Shown: positions 7,515 to 15,116 of the stretch, piece by piece
How the letters are laid out: each line of letters opens with the position of its first letter
Position numbering within the stretch: the stretch's first letter is position 1
DNA from: Mycobacterium sp. KBS0706
GTDB taxonomy: Bacteria; Pseudomonadota; Alphaproteobacteria; DSM-16000; Inquilinaceae
Assembly (NCBI RefSeq): GCF_005938675.2
Contig: NZ_VCCH02000076.1
Location: 1 to 41,565 of the forward strand
Length of the DNA: 41,565 bases
Reading direction: 5' to 3'
Translations under genes and position numbers: made by a program
The notes under the pieces: generated by a model
Database searches by the model: none
What the model was told of the DNA's origin: nothing
The model's input: only the letters and a program-made list of their open reading frames with translations

Positions 7515-7548
7515 GGTCGGCTGCAATCCCTAGCCGACCGGGTCGGCT
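7515..7548 (-). promoter_or_regulatory. Three-segment inverted-repeat leader of the aldolase gene
   Basis: The octamer GGTCGGCT occurs at 7515-7522 and 7541-7548, and its exact complement AGCCGACC at 7532-7539. The middle copy can pair with either neighbour, making an almost loop-free palindrome (7532-7548) or a hairpin with a 9-nt loop (7515-7539). The block lies 25-58 nt upstream of the aldolase ATG and leaves the Shine-Dalgarno free. It could be a repressor operator or an attenuator-like switch. Confidence 0.45.
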
Positions 7549-7607
7549 TGTTCAACGCCGCCGGCGCACAAATGTTTCGTTATAAATGTACGACGAATTC
7601 GCCGGCG

Positions 7608-8048
7608 TCAGGCGGCGGCCTCGGTCCGGGTCCGGATCGAGGACAGCATCAGGCTGGTCTCGGTCTGCGAGATGCCCTGGACCTGCCGGATCCGGCGCAG
7701 CGTCTGGTCGAATTCCTCCAGCGTCGCCGTCTCGATCTCGGCCAATATGTCCCAGCGGCCATTGGTCGAATGCAGCGCCCGCACCTCCGGGAAGCCGCGC
7801 AGCCGCTGCATCACCCGGTCGGCGGCCTGGCCCTCGACCTCGACCATGGTGATGGCGCGGATCGGGTTCGGCTGGCTGCCGGCCTTGACCACGATGGTGA
7901 AGCCCTGGATCACGCCGGTGTCGACCAGCCGGTCGATCCGCGCCCGCACCGTGGCGCGGGAGACGCCGAGCGCCGGCGCGAGGGTGGAGACCGGGGTGCG
8001 GGCATCGGCCCGCAGCAGCGACAGCAGCTTGTGGTCGAGATCGTCCAT
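7608..8048 (-). CDS. Lrp/AsnC-family transcriptional regulator
   Basis: This 146-residue regulator has an N-terminal winged helix-turn-helix (DLDHKLLSLLRADARTPVSTLAPALGVSRATVRARIDRLVDTGVI, about residues 3-47). A RAM/AsnC ligand-binding domain follows (ITMVEVEGQAADRVMQRLRGFPEVRALHSTNGRWDILAEIE…). It is divergent from arginase and ornithine aminotransferase, so control of that pair in response to arginine or ornithine is a reasonable inference, as for ArgR/Lrp-type regulators of rocF in rhizobia and agrobacteria. The ATG at 8048 was preferred. The alternative at 8084 would place the start inside the inverted repeat described separately. Confidence 0.9.
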   Translation of the reverse strand: MDDLDHKLLSLLRADARTPVSTLAPALGVSRATVRARIDRLVDTGVIQGFTIVVKAGSQPNPIRAITMVEVEGQAADRVMQRLRGFPEVRALHSTNGRWDILAEIETATLEEFDQTLRRIRQVQGISQTETSLMLSSIRTRTEAAA

Positions 8049-8070
8049 TCTGATCAGTACGCCTTGCCAA

Positions 8071-8092
8071 TTTGCTAGATCCATTGAGCAAA
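8071..8092. promoter_or_regulatory. Candidate Lrp-type operator between regulator and rocF
   Basis: TTTGCT (8071-8076) and AGCAAA (8087-8092) form a 6-bp inverted repeat with a 10-nt spacer, inside the only AT-rich patch of the divergent gap. Its size and position suit a dimer site of the Lrp-type regulator, acting on both directions. No binding evidence is available from sequence. Confidence 0.45.
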
Positions 8093-8172
8093 ATAGCCAA
8101 GATGCCGGCTTTATGTCACCCCCTCGTGAGGGGATAATCAGGTCTCACACCCCGCCGACAGGGATGGCAGAG

Positions 8173-9159
8173 ATGGACGGAACGCAGACCGATCGCGGAC
8201 AGGATCGCCCCTCGCGCATCGCCCTGGTGGGCGCGCCGGTCGAGGTCGGGGCCGGCCATCGCGGCGCGGTGATGGGCCCGGCCGGGCTGCGCACTGCCGG
8301 CCTGCTGCCCAGCCTGCAGGGCCTCGGCTTCGAGGTCGAGGACCAGGGCGACCTCGCCCCGGCCCGGCCTCTGCCCGCCGTCGTCGAGACGCCGCAGATG
8401 CGGTTCCTGCCGGAGATCGCGGGCTGGTCCCGGATCCTCAGCGACCGCGCCTACGCCCTGATAAACCAGGGCGTCCTGCCGATCTTCCTAGGCGGCGACC
8501 ACAGCCTGTCGATGGGCACGGTCAACGGCGTGCTGCGCCACTGCCGCGAGGCCGGGCGCGAGCTGTTCGTGCTGTGGCTCGACGCCCATGCCGACTTCAA
8601 CACCCCGGCGACCACGCCGTCCGGCAACATGCACGGCATGTCGGCGGCCCTGCTGTGCGGCGAGCCCGGGCTGGACGACGTGTTCGGCGCTGAGCCGCGC
8701 GAGCGGCTGGACCCGCAGAACCTGACCATCCTCGGCGCCCGCTCGATCGACCGCGAGGAGCGGGCGCTGCTGCGCCGCCGCGGCGTCGAGGTGTTCGACA
8801 TGCGCCTGGTCGACGAATACGGCGTCTCGGTGCTGATGCGGCGGGTCCTCGACAAGGTCGCGGCGCGCAACGGCGTGCTGCATGTCAGCCTCGACGTCGA
8901 CTTCCTCGACCCGTCGATCGCACCGGGCGTCGGCACCACTGTGCCGGGCGGGGCGACCTATCGCGAGGCGCATCTGATCATGGAGATGCTGTACGACAGC
9001 GGCCTGGTCGGGTCGCTCGACGTGGTCGAGCTGAACCCCTTCCTCGACGACCGCGGCAAGAGCGCCCTGCTGCTGGTCGACCTGGTCTCCAGCCTGTTCG
9101 GGCGGCAGATCATCGAGCGGGTCGGGGCGGTCGAGCGCGCGGCCTCAGGCGCGCTATAG
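8173..9159 (+). CDS. rocF: Arginase
   Basis: This manganese enzyme hydrolyses arginine to ornithine and urea. The 328 residues carry all metal-binding signatures: GGDHS at 107-111, DAHADFN at 137-143, and SLDVDFLDP at 239-247, plus the substrate-loop E286 in VVELNP. These and ATTPSGNMHGM indicate arginase rather than agmatinase. The ATG at 8173 was chosen because AGGG lies about 10 nt upstream; an in-frame ATG at 8164 abuts that AGGG with no spacer. Ornithine aminotransferase follows after 21 nt, so the product ornithine is passed on within the operon toward glutamate semialdehyde. Confidence 0.95.
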   Translation: MDGTQTDRGQDRPSRIALVGAPVEVGAGHRGAVMGPAGLRTAGLLPSLQGLGFEVEDQGDLAPARPLPAVVETPQMRFLPEIAGWSRILSDRAYALINQGVLPIFLGGDHSLSMGTVNGVLRHCREAGRELFVLWLDAHADFNTPATTPSGNMHGMSAALLCGEPGLDDVFGAEPRERLDPQNLTILGARSIDREERALLRRRGVEVFDMRLVDEYGVSVLMRRVLDKVAARNGVLHVSLDVDFLDPSIAPGVGTTVPGGATYREAHLIMEMLYDSGLVGSLDVVELNPFLDDRGKSALLLVDLVSSLFGRQIIERVGAVERAASGAL

Positions 9160-9180
9160 GACGGGAACAGGAGCAGGACC

Positions 9181-10392
9181 ATGGCCACATCGGCGACCAC
9201 TCTCATCGAGACCGAAGCCCGCCTCGGCGCCCACAACTACAAGCCGCTCGACGTCGTGCTGTCGCGCGGCGAGGGCGTCTGGGTCTGGGATGTCGACGGC
9301 AACCGCTACCTTGACTGCCTTTCGGCCTATTCCGCGGTCAACCAGGGTCATTGCCACCCGAAGATCCTGGCGGCGATGGTCGAGCAGGCGCAGAAGCTGA
9401 CCTTGACCTCGCGCGCCTTCCGCAACGACCAGCTGGCGCTGTTCTACGACGAGATCGCGGCGCTCACCGGCTCGCACAAGGTGCTGCCGATGAACAGCGG
9501 CGCCGAGGCGGTGGAATCCGCGGTCAAGGCGGTGCGGAAATGGGGCTACGAGGTCAAGGGCGTGCCCGACGGCCAGGCCGAGATCATCGTCTGCGAGAAC
9601 AACTTCCATGGCCGCACGCTCGGCATCGTCGGCTTCTCGACCGACCCTGATGCGCGCGGCGGCTTCGGGCCCTTCGCGCCCGGCTTCAAGGTCGTGCCGT
9701 TCGGCGACGCCGCTGCCTTCGAGGCCGCGATCACCCCGAACACCGTGGCCTTCCTGGTCGAGCCGATCCAGGGCGAGGCCGGGGTGATGATCCCGCCGGC
9801 CGGCTACTTCAAGACCGTGCGCGAGCTGTGCACCCGGCACAACGTCACGCTGATCCTGGACGAGATCCAGACCGGGCTCGGCCGCACCGGCAAGCTGCTG
9901 GCCGAGGCGCATGAGGGCATCGAGGCCGATGTCACCCTGGTCGGCAAGGCGCTGTCCGGCGGCTTCTACCCGGTCTCGGCCGTGCTCTCGAACTCCGAGG
10001 TGCTCGGCGTGCTCAAGCCCGGCCAGCACGGCAGCACCTTCGGCGGCAACCCGTTGGCCTGCGCCGTCGCCCGGGCCGCGCTGAAGGTGCTGGTCGAGGA
10101 GGAGATGATCGAGAATGCCGAGCGCCAGGGTGCGTATTTCCAGGCCCAGCTGGCCGGGCTGCGCAGCAACCTGATCCGCGAGGTGCGGGGCCGCGGCCTG
10201 ATGCTGGCGGTCGAGCTGCATCCGGAGGCCGGCGGCGCCCGCCGCTACTGCGAGGCGCTGCAGAAGCGCGGCGTTCTGGCGAAGGACACCCATGGCGACA
10301 CGATCCGGATCGCGCCGCCGCTGGTGATCACCCGCGACCAGGTCGACTGGGCGATGGAGCAGTTCGCCGCGGTGATGACCGGGACGGCCTGA
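9181..10392 (+). CDS. rocD: Ornithine aminotransferase
   Basis: This PLP enzyme transfers the delta-amino group of ornithine to 2-oxoglutarate, giving glutamate-5-semialdehyde. The 403 residues match the class III aminotransferase fold. N-terminal GAHNYKPLDVVLSRGEGVWVWD is diagnostic of ornithine aminotransferase. MNSGAEAVESAVK and CENNFHGRTLG bind the cofactor phosphate and ring, LDEIQTGLGRTG holds D228, and K256 in VGKALSGG is the Schiff-base lysine. A strong AGGAG precedes the ATG. It completes a two-step arginine degradation operon with rocF. Confidence 0.95.
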   Translation: MATSATTLIETEARLGAHNYKPLDVVLSRGEGVWVWDVDGNRYLDCLSAYSAVNQGHCHPKILAAMVEQAQKLTLTSRAFRNDQLALFYDEIAALTGSHKVLPMNSGAEAVESAVKAVRKWGYEVKGVPDGQAEIIVCENNFHGRTLGIVGFSTDPDARGGFGPFAPGFKVVPFGDAAAFEAAITPNTVAFLVEPIQGEAGVMIPPAGYFKTVRELCTRHNVTLILDEIQTGLGRTGKLLAEAHEGIEADVTLVGKALSGGFYPVSAVLSNSEVLGVLKPGQHGSTFGGNPLACAVARAALKVLVEEEMIENAERQGAYFQAQLAGLRSNLIREVRGRGLMLAVELHPEAGGARRYCEALQKRGVLAKDTHGDTIRIAPPLVITRDQVDWAMEQFAAVMTGTA

Positions 10393-10410
10393 CAGAGGCC
10401 CGCCGCCGCG

Positions 10411-10812
10411 CTACGGCTTCGGCAGCCCGAAGCCGTACTGCTCGGCGAACAGCACCAGATCCTCGATGGTGTGGATCTGGTGGCGCTGGATGTTCGGGCC
10501 GTTGCGGGCATTGGCGTCGTATGTGCCCATCGGGTAGTCGCCTTTGTCGTTCGACTCGACCTGCAGGGCGTTGTCGATGAAGAAGTCGCGCTTGCGGACC
10601 GGCAGCGTGTAGAACCAGTCGACCAGCTGCGGCAGCTCGTCCTCCTTGAAGCCCAGCCGCTTGCCCAGCGTCGGCAGCATGGCCAGGAACGGCCGGCCCT
10701 CCTCGTCGCAATTGGCCAGGCTCTCGGGCTTGTCGACGTCGGGATAGGCCGACTTCAGCCAGACGCCCAGCATCGGCTCATAGTGGTTACACGGCGTCGA
10801 GCGGGCGGCCAT
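10411..10812 (-). CDS. Unrecognised protein, 133 aa
   Basis: I do not recognise this family. The frame starts at an ATG (10812), ends at TAG, and gives a plausible globular sequence with balanced composition: an N-terminal cysteine/histidine pair (PCNHYEP), an aromatic stretch (QLVDWFYTLPVRKRDFFID), and a C-terminal helix (IEDLVLFAEQYGFGLPKP). No signal peptide or membrane segment is visible. It begins 10 nt after the stop of another small unknown gene on the same strand, suggesting one operon. It is convergent with rocD, leaving only 18 nt between stops. That the sequence reads like a real protein is the main support. Confidence 0.65.
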   Translation of the reverse strand: MAARSTPCNHYEPMLGVWLKSAYPDVDKPESLANCDEEGRPFLAMLPTLGKRLGFKEDELPQLVDWFYTLPVRKRDFFIDNALQVESNDKGDYPMGTYDANARNGPNIQRHQIHTIEDLVLFAEQYGFGLPKP

Positions 10813-10822
10813 GGACCAGGGC

Positions 10823-11122
10823 CTAGGCGGTGGTGGGCAGGGTCAGCGGCATCAGGCTCTTGTCGAGGATCGGCCCCATGATCGGGGTCGGCTTGCCCAG
10901 CGCCACCTTCCAGGTCTTCCAAGCGTTGCCGGCGAACCAGTAGCCCCAGGCGTTGTTGATCGTCTTCGGGTCGAGCGTCGGCGCACCCGTGATCACCTCC
11001 GGCGTCTCCTTCGGCCGGATGAACTCGACCCCGCCGATGGCGGAGAACAGCGATGTCAGCGGTGTCGCCGGCGCGCCCTGCAGCGCGCGGATGAAGTCGT
11101 CGCCGTTGCGGACGATGAACAT
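10823..11122 (-). CDS. Unrecognised protein, 99 aa
   Basis: This small protein has no family I can name. From the ATG at 11122 it reads MFIVRNGDDFIRALQGAP…, then an aromatic-rich centre (INNAWGYWFAGNAWKTWKV) and a proline-rich end (PIMGPILDKSLMPLTLP). The frame is open further upstream, but that extension (RTALRRNKGLSG) runs into the divergent DUF455 promoter region. It precedes the 133-residue gene by 10 nt and probably shares its mRNA. The Trp/Tyr-rich core could be a small-molecule or surface-binding patch, but this is speculation. Confidence 0.55.
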   Translation of the reverse strand: MFIVRNGDDFIRALQGAPATPLTSLFSAIGGVEFIRPKETPEVITGAPTLDPKTINNAWGYWFAGNAWKTWKVALGKPTPIMGPILDKSLMPLTLPTTA

Positions 11123-11182
11123 GCCGTTCGGTCCGGACAGGCCCTTATTCCGGCGCAGCGCCGTCCTGGTGTAAGAGGAGCC

Positions 11183-11974
11183 ATGGACGCCCTGACCGAC
11201 CTCGCCGTCGCCGTGCTGGACACGGCGGATCCGCTGCGCAAGATCGAGCTGAGCCATAAGGCCGCCGCGGCCTGGCGGCAGCGCGCGATCCCGGTGCTGG
11301 GCACGCGCCGCCCGCCGCCGCGCCCGGCCCGGCCGGCGCGGCCGGAGCTGCGGCGCCCGGGCGACATGCCGAAGCGGCGCCTGGGCGGGGAGGCGGGACG
11401 GATCGCCCTGCTGCACGCTTTGGCCCATATCGAGCTGAACGCGATCGACCTGAGCTGGGACCTGATCGCCCGCTTCGCCACGGCGGAGACGCCGGAGGGG
11501 TTCTTCGACGACTGGGTCAAGGTCGCCGACGAGGAGGCGACGCATCACGGGCTGCTGTCGGTGCGGCTGAATGAGCTCGGCTCCGGCTACGGCGCCCTGC
11601 CGGCGCATGACGGGCTGTGGCAGGCGGCGGAGGAAACGGCGGCGGATCTGCTCGGCCGGCTCTCGGTGGTGCCGCTGGTGCTGGAGGCGCGCGGCCTCGA
11701 CGTGACGCCGGAGACGGTGGAGCGGCTGGAGCGCGCCGGCGACGCCGACAGCGCCCGCATCCTGCACCGGATCTACACCGACGAGATCGGCCATGTCGCA
11801 GCCGGCCGGCGCTGGTTCGAATGGGAATGCGGCCGCCAGGGCAGGGCGCCGATCCCGACTTATCACGAGCTGGTGCGGCGGTATTTCCGGGCCAGGCTGA
11901 AGCGGCCCTTCAACGTGCCGGCCCGCGACCTCGCCGGCTTCGCCGCCGCCTTCTACGAGCCGCTGGCGGAGTAG
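11183..11974 (+). CDS. DUF455 ferritin-like protein
   Basis: This is a 263-residue member of the DUF455 family, predicted to be a ferritin-like four-helix bundle. Potential di-iron ligands appear in order: HIELNAIDL (about residue 92), DEEATHH (about 115), and IYTDEIGHVAAG (about 200). This is the E…ExxH…ExxH spacing of carboxylate-bridged di-iron proteins. Function of the family is not established; oxidase or hydroxylase chemistry is possible. AGAGGAG lies 7 nt before the ATG. It is divergent from the two small unknown genes, with 60 nt between starts. Confidence 0.85.
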   Translation: MDALTDLAVAVLDTADPLRKIELSHKAAAAWRQRAIPVLGTRRPPPRPARPARPELRRPGDMPKRRLGGEAGRIALLHALAHIELNAIDLSWDLIARFATAETPEGFFDDWVKVADEEATHHGLLSVRLNELGSGYGALPAHDGLWQAAEETAADLLGRLSVVPLVLEARGLDVTPETVERLERAGDADSARILHRIYTDEIGHVAAGRRWFEWECGRQGRAPIPTYHELVRRYFRARLKRPFNVPARDLAGFAAAFYEPLAE

Positions 11975-12059
11975 GGCTTATCCCATGCCGACTTCGTTCG
12001 GGAACGCAGCGAGACTGTCAGTTCGCTGTCACTCCGCAAGCCGCTGGGAAGTGGAGCCC

Positions 12060-12428
12060 TCAGTCCTTCCGTTCGTAGATCACGTACAGCTTGCGGGCCG
12101 GGGTCACGTTTGCCCAGGTCCCGGCGAAGCCGGCGGGGATGACGAAGCTGGCCCCGGCCTCGAAGCGGCGGGTGTCCCCGGTCTCGTCGGCCAGTTCCAC
12201 CGTGCCGGACAGCAGGTGGCAGAACTCCTCTTCGGTATAGTTCACGCGCCAGGCGCCGACCGCGGCCTCCCAGATCCCGGCCGAGAACTGGCCGGTCGGA
12301 TCGCTGTAGAAGTTCCGCGCCGTCTGCAGCGGATCGCCGTTCAGCACCTTGGCCGGGTCCGGCCGCCAGGTCGCGTCCTCGGACCGGGCAGTGGCGAAGT
12401 CGACGATGTCGGCGGCGGTCTTGCTCAT
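12060..12428 (-). CDS. Cupin-domain protein (DUF861-like)
   Basis: This 122-residue single-domain cupin has the beta-barrel signature across residues 50-115: WRVNYTEEEFCHLLSGTVELADETGDTRRFEAGASFVIPAGFAGTWANVTPARKLYVIYERKD. The first cupin motif has E and C/H in place of the classic HxH, as is common in the DUF861 group, so metal binding is uncertain. It lies 38 nt downstream of a LysR gene on the same strand and is probably co-transcribed. Substrate unknown. It is convergent with DUF455 across an 85-nt gap. Confidence 0.85.
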   Translation of the reverse strand: MSKTAADIVDFATARSEDATWRPDPAKVLNGDPLQTARNFYSDPTGQFSAGIWEAAVGAWRVNYTEEEFCHLLSGTVELADETGDTRRFEAGASFVIPAGFAGTWANVTPARKLYVIYERKD

Positions 12429-12466
12429 GCGGGCCTCGCTGGCGGGATGCGGCGAGACTGCCGGCT

Positions 12467-13378
12467 TCAGCTGCGGCTGTCGAGGCTCCAGGACGGGCGG
12501 GCGAAGCGTTCGGCCAGGAAGTCGACGAAGCTGCGGACCTTGGCCGACAGGGTGCGGGCCGGCGGGTAGACGGCGTGGATGCCGAGCTCCGGCAGCCGCC
12601 ACTCCGGGAGGATCTGGACCATCCGGCCGGCGGCGAGGTCCGGCGCGGCGATGAAGTCCGGCTGCCGGGCGATGCCGTAGCCCTCGCGGATCGCGGCCTG
12701 GATGGCGTCGCCATTGTTGATCTGCAGCCGGGCGCCGATGCGGATTCGCACCTCGCCCTCCGGCCCGGTCAGCACCCATTCGCCCCGGTCGCCGCCATAG
12801 GCATAGGCGATGCAGCGGTGCCGGATGAGCTCGGATGGATGCGCCGGAGTGCCGTGCGCCGCGAGATAGGACGGCGCGGCGCAGAGCAGGATGCGGCAGG
12901 GGGCCAGGCGGCGGGCGATCAGCGAGGAATCGGCCAGCCGGCCGATGCGGATCGCCAGGTCGGTGCCGTCCTCCAGCAGGTCGACGACCCGGTCGTTCAG
13001 GGTCAGGTCGACCGAGACTTCGGGGTAGCGCTCGAGATAGCCGGCCATTGCCGGGGCGACATGCAGCACGCCGAAGCTCATCGGCGCATTGACCCGCAGC
13101 AGGCCGCGCGGCCGGGCGTGCAGCGCCGCGGCCTCCTCCTCGGCCTCGACGACATCGGCTGTGATGCGCTGCGCCCGACGGTAGAAGGCGGCGCCGGCCT
13201 CGGTCAGGCTCAGCCGGCGGGTGGTGCGGTTCAGCAGGCGGGTGCCGAGCCGGGTCTCCAGATCCAGGATCGCCCGGCTGGCCAGTGCCCGCGACAGGCC
13301 CAGCTGCTCCGCCCCCGCGGCGAAGCTGCCGGCATCGACGATCCGCACGAACAGGTCCAGCGTGGTCAGGCGATCCAT
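12467..13378 (-). CDS. LysR-family transcriptional regulator
   Basis: This 303-residue regulator has an N-terminal helix-turn-helix (LDLFVRIVDAGSFAAGAEQLGLSRALASRAILDLETRLGTRLLNRTTR, residues 7-54). An effector-binding domain similar to the CrgA/AaeR-like group follows (GLLRVNAPMSFG…VDLTLNDRVVDLLEDGTDLAIRIG…). The ATG at 13378 is used; a TTG three codons upstream is less likely. It is divergent from a DODA-type dioxygenase and upstream of a cupin gene. By the usual LysR rule it should act on the divergent gene and on itself, consistent with the repeats in the gap. Confidence 0.93.
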   Translation of the reverse strand: MDRLTTLDLFVRIVDAGSFAAGAEQLGLSRALASRAILDLETRLGTRLLNRTTRRLSLTEAGAAFYRRAQRITADVVEAEEEAAALHARPRGLLRVNAPMSFGVLHVAPAMAGYLERYPEVSVDLTLNDRVVDLLEDGTDLAIRIGRLADSSLIARRLAPCRILLCAAPSYLAAHGTPAHPSELIRHRCIAYAYGGDRGEWVLTGPEGEVRIRIGARLQINNGDAIQAAIREGYGIARQPDFIAAPDLAAGRMVQILPEWRLPELGIHAVYPPARTLSAKVRSFVDFLAERFARPSWSLDSRS

Positions 13379-13383
13379 GATTG

Positions 13384-13430
13384 TCAAAAATGGATCAACA
13401 ATCTTTTGATGTCACGCCGGATTATCAAAA
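13384..13430. promoter_or_regulatory. Three phased half-sites between LysR and DODA genes
   Basis: TCAAAA (13384-13389), TTTTGA (13404-13409) and TCAAAA (13425-13430) form alternating inverted repeats 20 and 21 nt apart, about two DNA turns. The second and third extend to TTTTGAT…ATCAAAA. The first lies 6 nt upstream of the LysR ATG. Such an array resembles the recognition and activation sites bound by a LysR tetramer. Confidence 0.6.
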
Positions 13431-13508
13431 CCCCCGAGAGGCGCAATATGGCGAGACGGCGGAGGTCGCGGCCGGCCGTCCCGTGCCGCCCCGCCCTGGA
13501 GATCAATC

Positions 13509-14285
13509 ATGTCCACGATGCCCGCGCTCTTCGTCTCCCATGGCTCGCCGATGCTGGCGCTGTCGGACGAGCCGGCGGGGCGGTTCTTCGACGCGCTCGG
13601 GCCGTCGCTGCCGCGTCCGGACGCGATCCTGCTGGCCTCCGCCCATTTCGAGACCGAGGTGCCGACGCTCGGCGCGGCGCAGCAGCCGGAGACGATCCAC
13701 GATTTCCACGGCTTCCCCGAGCCGCTGTACCAGGTCCGCTACCCGGCCACCGGCGCGCCCGGCCTGGCGCGCCTCGCCGCCGAGCGGATTGCCGCGGCCG
13801 GGCTGCCGGTGGAGATCGACGACAAGCGCGGCCTGGACCACGGCGCCTGGGTGCCGCTGCGCCGGATGTATCCGGCGGCCGACATCCCGGTCGCGACCCT
13901 GTCGATCCAGCCGCACCGCGACCCGGCGCACCACTACGCGGTGGGCCAGGCGCTGCGCGGGCTGCGGGACGAGGGAGTGATGGTCCTGGCCTCGGGGTCG
14001 CTGACCCACAATCTGCGGGCGCTGGACTGGCGCGGCGGACCGGATGCGCCGGTCTCCGGCTGGGCCCGGGCGTTCATCGACTGGGTGGCGGCGGCGGTGG
14101 ACGAGGGCCGCACCGAGGACCTGCTGAACTACCGCCGCCTGGCGCCCGAGGCAGTGAAGAACCATCCGGCGGACGAGCATTTCCTGCCGTTCTTCGTTGC
14201 CCTCGGCGCCGGCGACCTGCCCGGCCGCCGGCTCCATGCCAGCGTCACCATGGGGGCGCTGGCGATGGACGCCTATTCCTTCTGA
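13509..14285 (+). CDS. DODA-type extradiol aromatic ring-opening dioxygenase
   Basis: This is a 258-residue member of the LigB/4,5-DOPA dioxygenase family (YgiD-like), which opens catechol rings using one metal ion. Metal-site histidines are H11 in VSHGSPM, H46 in ASAHFE, and H167 in GSLTHNL; the catalytic-loop H111 is in LDHGAWVPL. The length matches YgiD-type proteins. GGAGA precedes the ATG by about 8 nt. The physiological substrate is unknown; YgiD homologues are often promiscuous. Regulation by the divergent LysR protein is inferred from layout. It is convergent with the glutathione transferase gene, stops 21 nt apart. Confidence 0.92.
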   Translation: MSTMPALFVSHGSPMLALSDEPAGRFFDALGPSLPRPDAILLASAHFETEVPTLGAAQQPETIHDFHGFPEPLYQVRYPATGAPGLARLAAERIAAAGLPVEIDDKRGLDHGAWVPLRRMYPAADIPVATLSIQPHRDPAHHYAVGQALRGLRDEGVMVLASGSLTHNLRALDWRGGPDAPVSGWARAFIDWVAAAVDEGRTEDLLNYRRLAPEAVKNHPADEHFLPFFVALGAGDLPGRRLHASVTMGALAMDAYSF

Positions 14286-14306
14286 GATGGGTGTCGCAGG
14301 CGGTCG

Positions 14307-15011
14307 TCAGGCCGCCTGCCGCACCCGGCCCAGAGCCTCCTCCAGGCCGATCTCGCCGCGGAAGCCGCCGCTGCTGCGGGCCGGGTCGCCGTGCTCGATC
14401 GCATGGGCGAACTGCACCGCCGGGTCGGCCTCCAGCCGCTCGAACAGGCGCTGCAGCCCCGGGTAGTCCCGGCGGTCGACCACGTCGTGATATTTGGTCC
14501 AGCGGGCGATGCCGATGAAATAGGCGTCGGCCAGCGTCCGGTCGCCCAGCAGCCAGTCCCGTCCGCCCAGCATCGCCTCCAGATCGGCATGCGCCTTCGC
14601 CACCTTGGCTGCGCCGAAGGCCCGGAGCGCGTCGCGCTCCACGCCCTCGACGCCGTGCTCCAGCGCGTACCACAGCGGGCTGAAGGCGTTGAAAAAGGCG
14701 GTGTTGAGGAAGCCCAGCGCCTGGTTCAGCCGGTCGAAGCCGGCCTTGCCCTGGACGAAGGACAGGCCTTTGTCGACGCCGCGCGCGCCGAGATGGTTCA
14801 GGATCGCCATGCTCTCGCTGATCAGCCGGCCGTCCGCCGTCATCAGCGTCGGCGTCTCGCCGACCGGGTTGAGGCGGCGATAGGCCTCGCTTTGCACCAC
14901 CTCCGGCATCTCGACGCGGCTCAGCCGGTATGGCTCGCCGAGCCATTCCAGCGCCACGATCGAGCCGAAGGAGCAGCCCGAGGGCACGCCGTAGAAGAGG
15001 ATCGGTTCCAT
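14307..15011 (-). CDS. Glutathione S-transferase family protein
   Basis: This 234-residue protein has a thioredoxin-like N-terminal domain (FYGVPSGCSFGSIVALEWLGEPYRL…NPVGETPTLMTADGRLISESMAILNHL, residues 5-75), with the cis-proline at TPT and the glutathione-binding ES pair. A C-terminal all-helical domain follows. The SGCSFGS segment offers S11/C13 as the likely catalytic residue, as in beta/nu-like classes. AAGGAAA precedes the ATG. It is divergent from a LysR gene, which may control it. Confidence 0.9.
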   Translation of the reverse strand: MEPILFYGVPSGCSFGSIVALEWLGEPYRLSRVEMPEVVQSEAYRRLNPVGETPTLMTADGRLISESMAILNHLGARGVDKGLSFVQGKAGFDRLNQALGFLNTAFFNAFSPLWYALEHGVEGVERDALRAFGAAKVAKAHADLEAMLGGRDWLLGDRTLADAYFIGIARWTKYHDVVDRRDYPGLQRLFERLEADPAVQFAHAIEHGDPARSSGGFRGEIGLEEALGRVRQAA

Positions 15012-15050
15012 GTTGGGGTTTCCTTGTTTCGGTCACCCGGGGAATATGCC

Positions 15051-15109
15051 TATGTGGACTTTGGGCCTGTAGCCGTGCTGATATGGACTTGAGGTCCACA
15101 CATATGGAC
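15051..15109. promoter_or_regulatory. Repeated TATG(T)GGAC half-sites between GST and LysR genes
   Basis: TATGTGGAC occurs at 15051-15059, TATGGAC at 15082-15088 and 15103-15109, and a reversed copy at 15094-15104 (GTCCACACATA). The pair TGGAC-N5-GTCCA (15084-15098) is a tidy palindrome. Four related half-sites in a 105-nt divergent gap suggest the binding region of the LysR protein. Confidence 0.5.
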
Positions 15110-15116
15110 GACGGAT

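Noticed and set aside
5409..8078. 889-codon open frame on the plus strand across the toxin, antitoxin, aldolase and Lrp genes
   Set aside because: It covers four recognisable minus-strand genes in antisense and has no domain resemblance; it arises from scarce stop codons at high GC.
10411..11122. The two unknown genes as one frameshifted gene
   Set aside because: The first ends at a clean TAG and the second has its own ATG 10 nt later. Without a homologue there is no evidence of a single ancestral frame.
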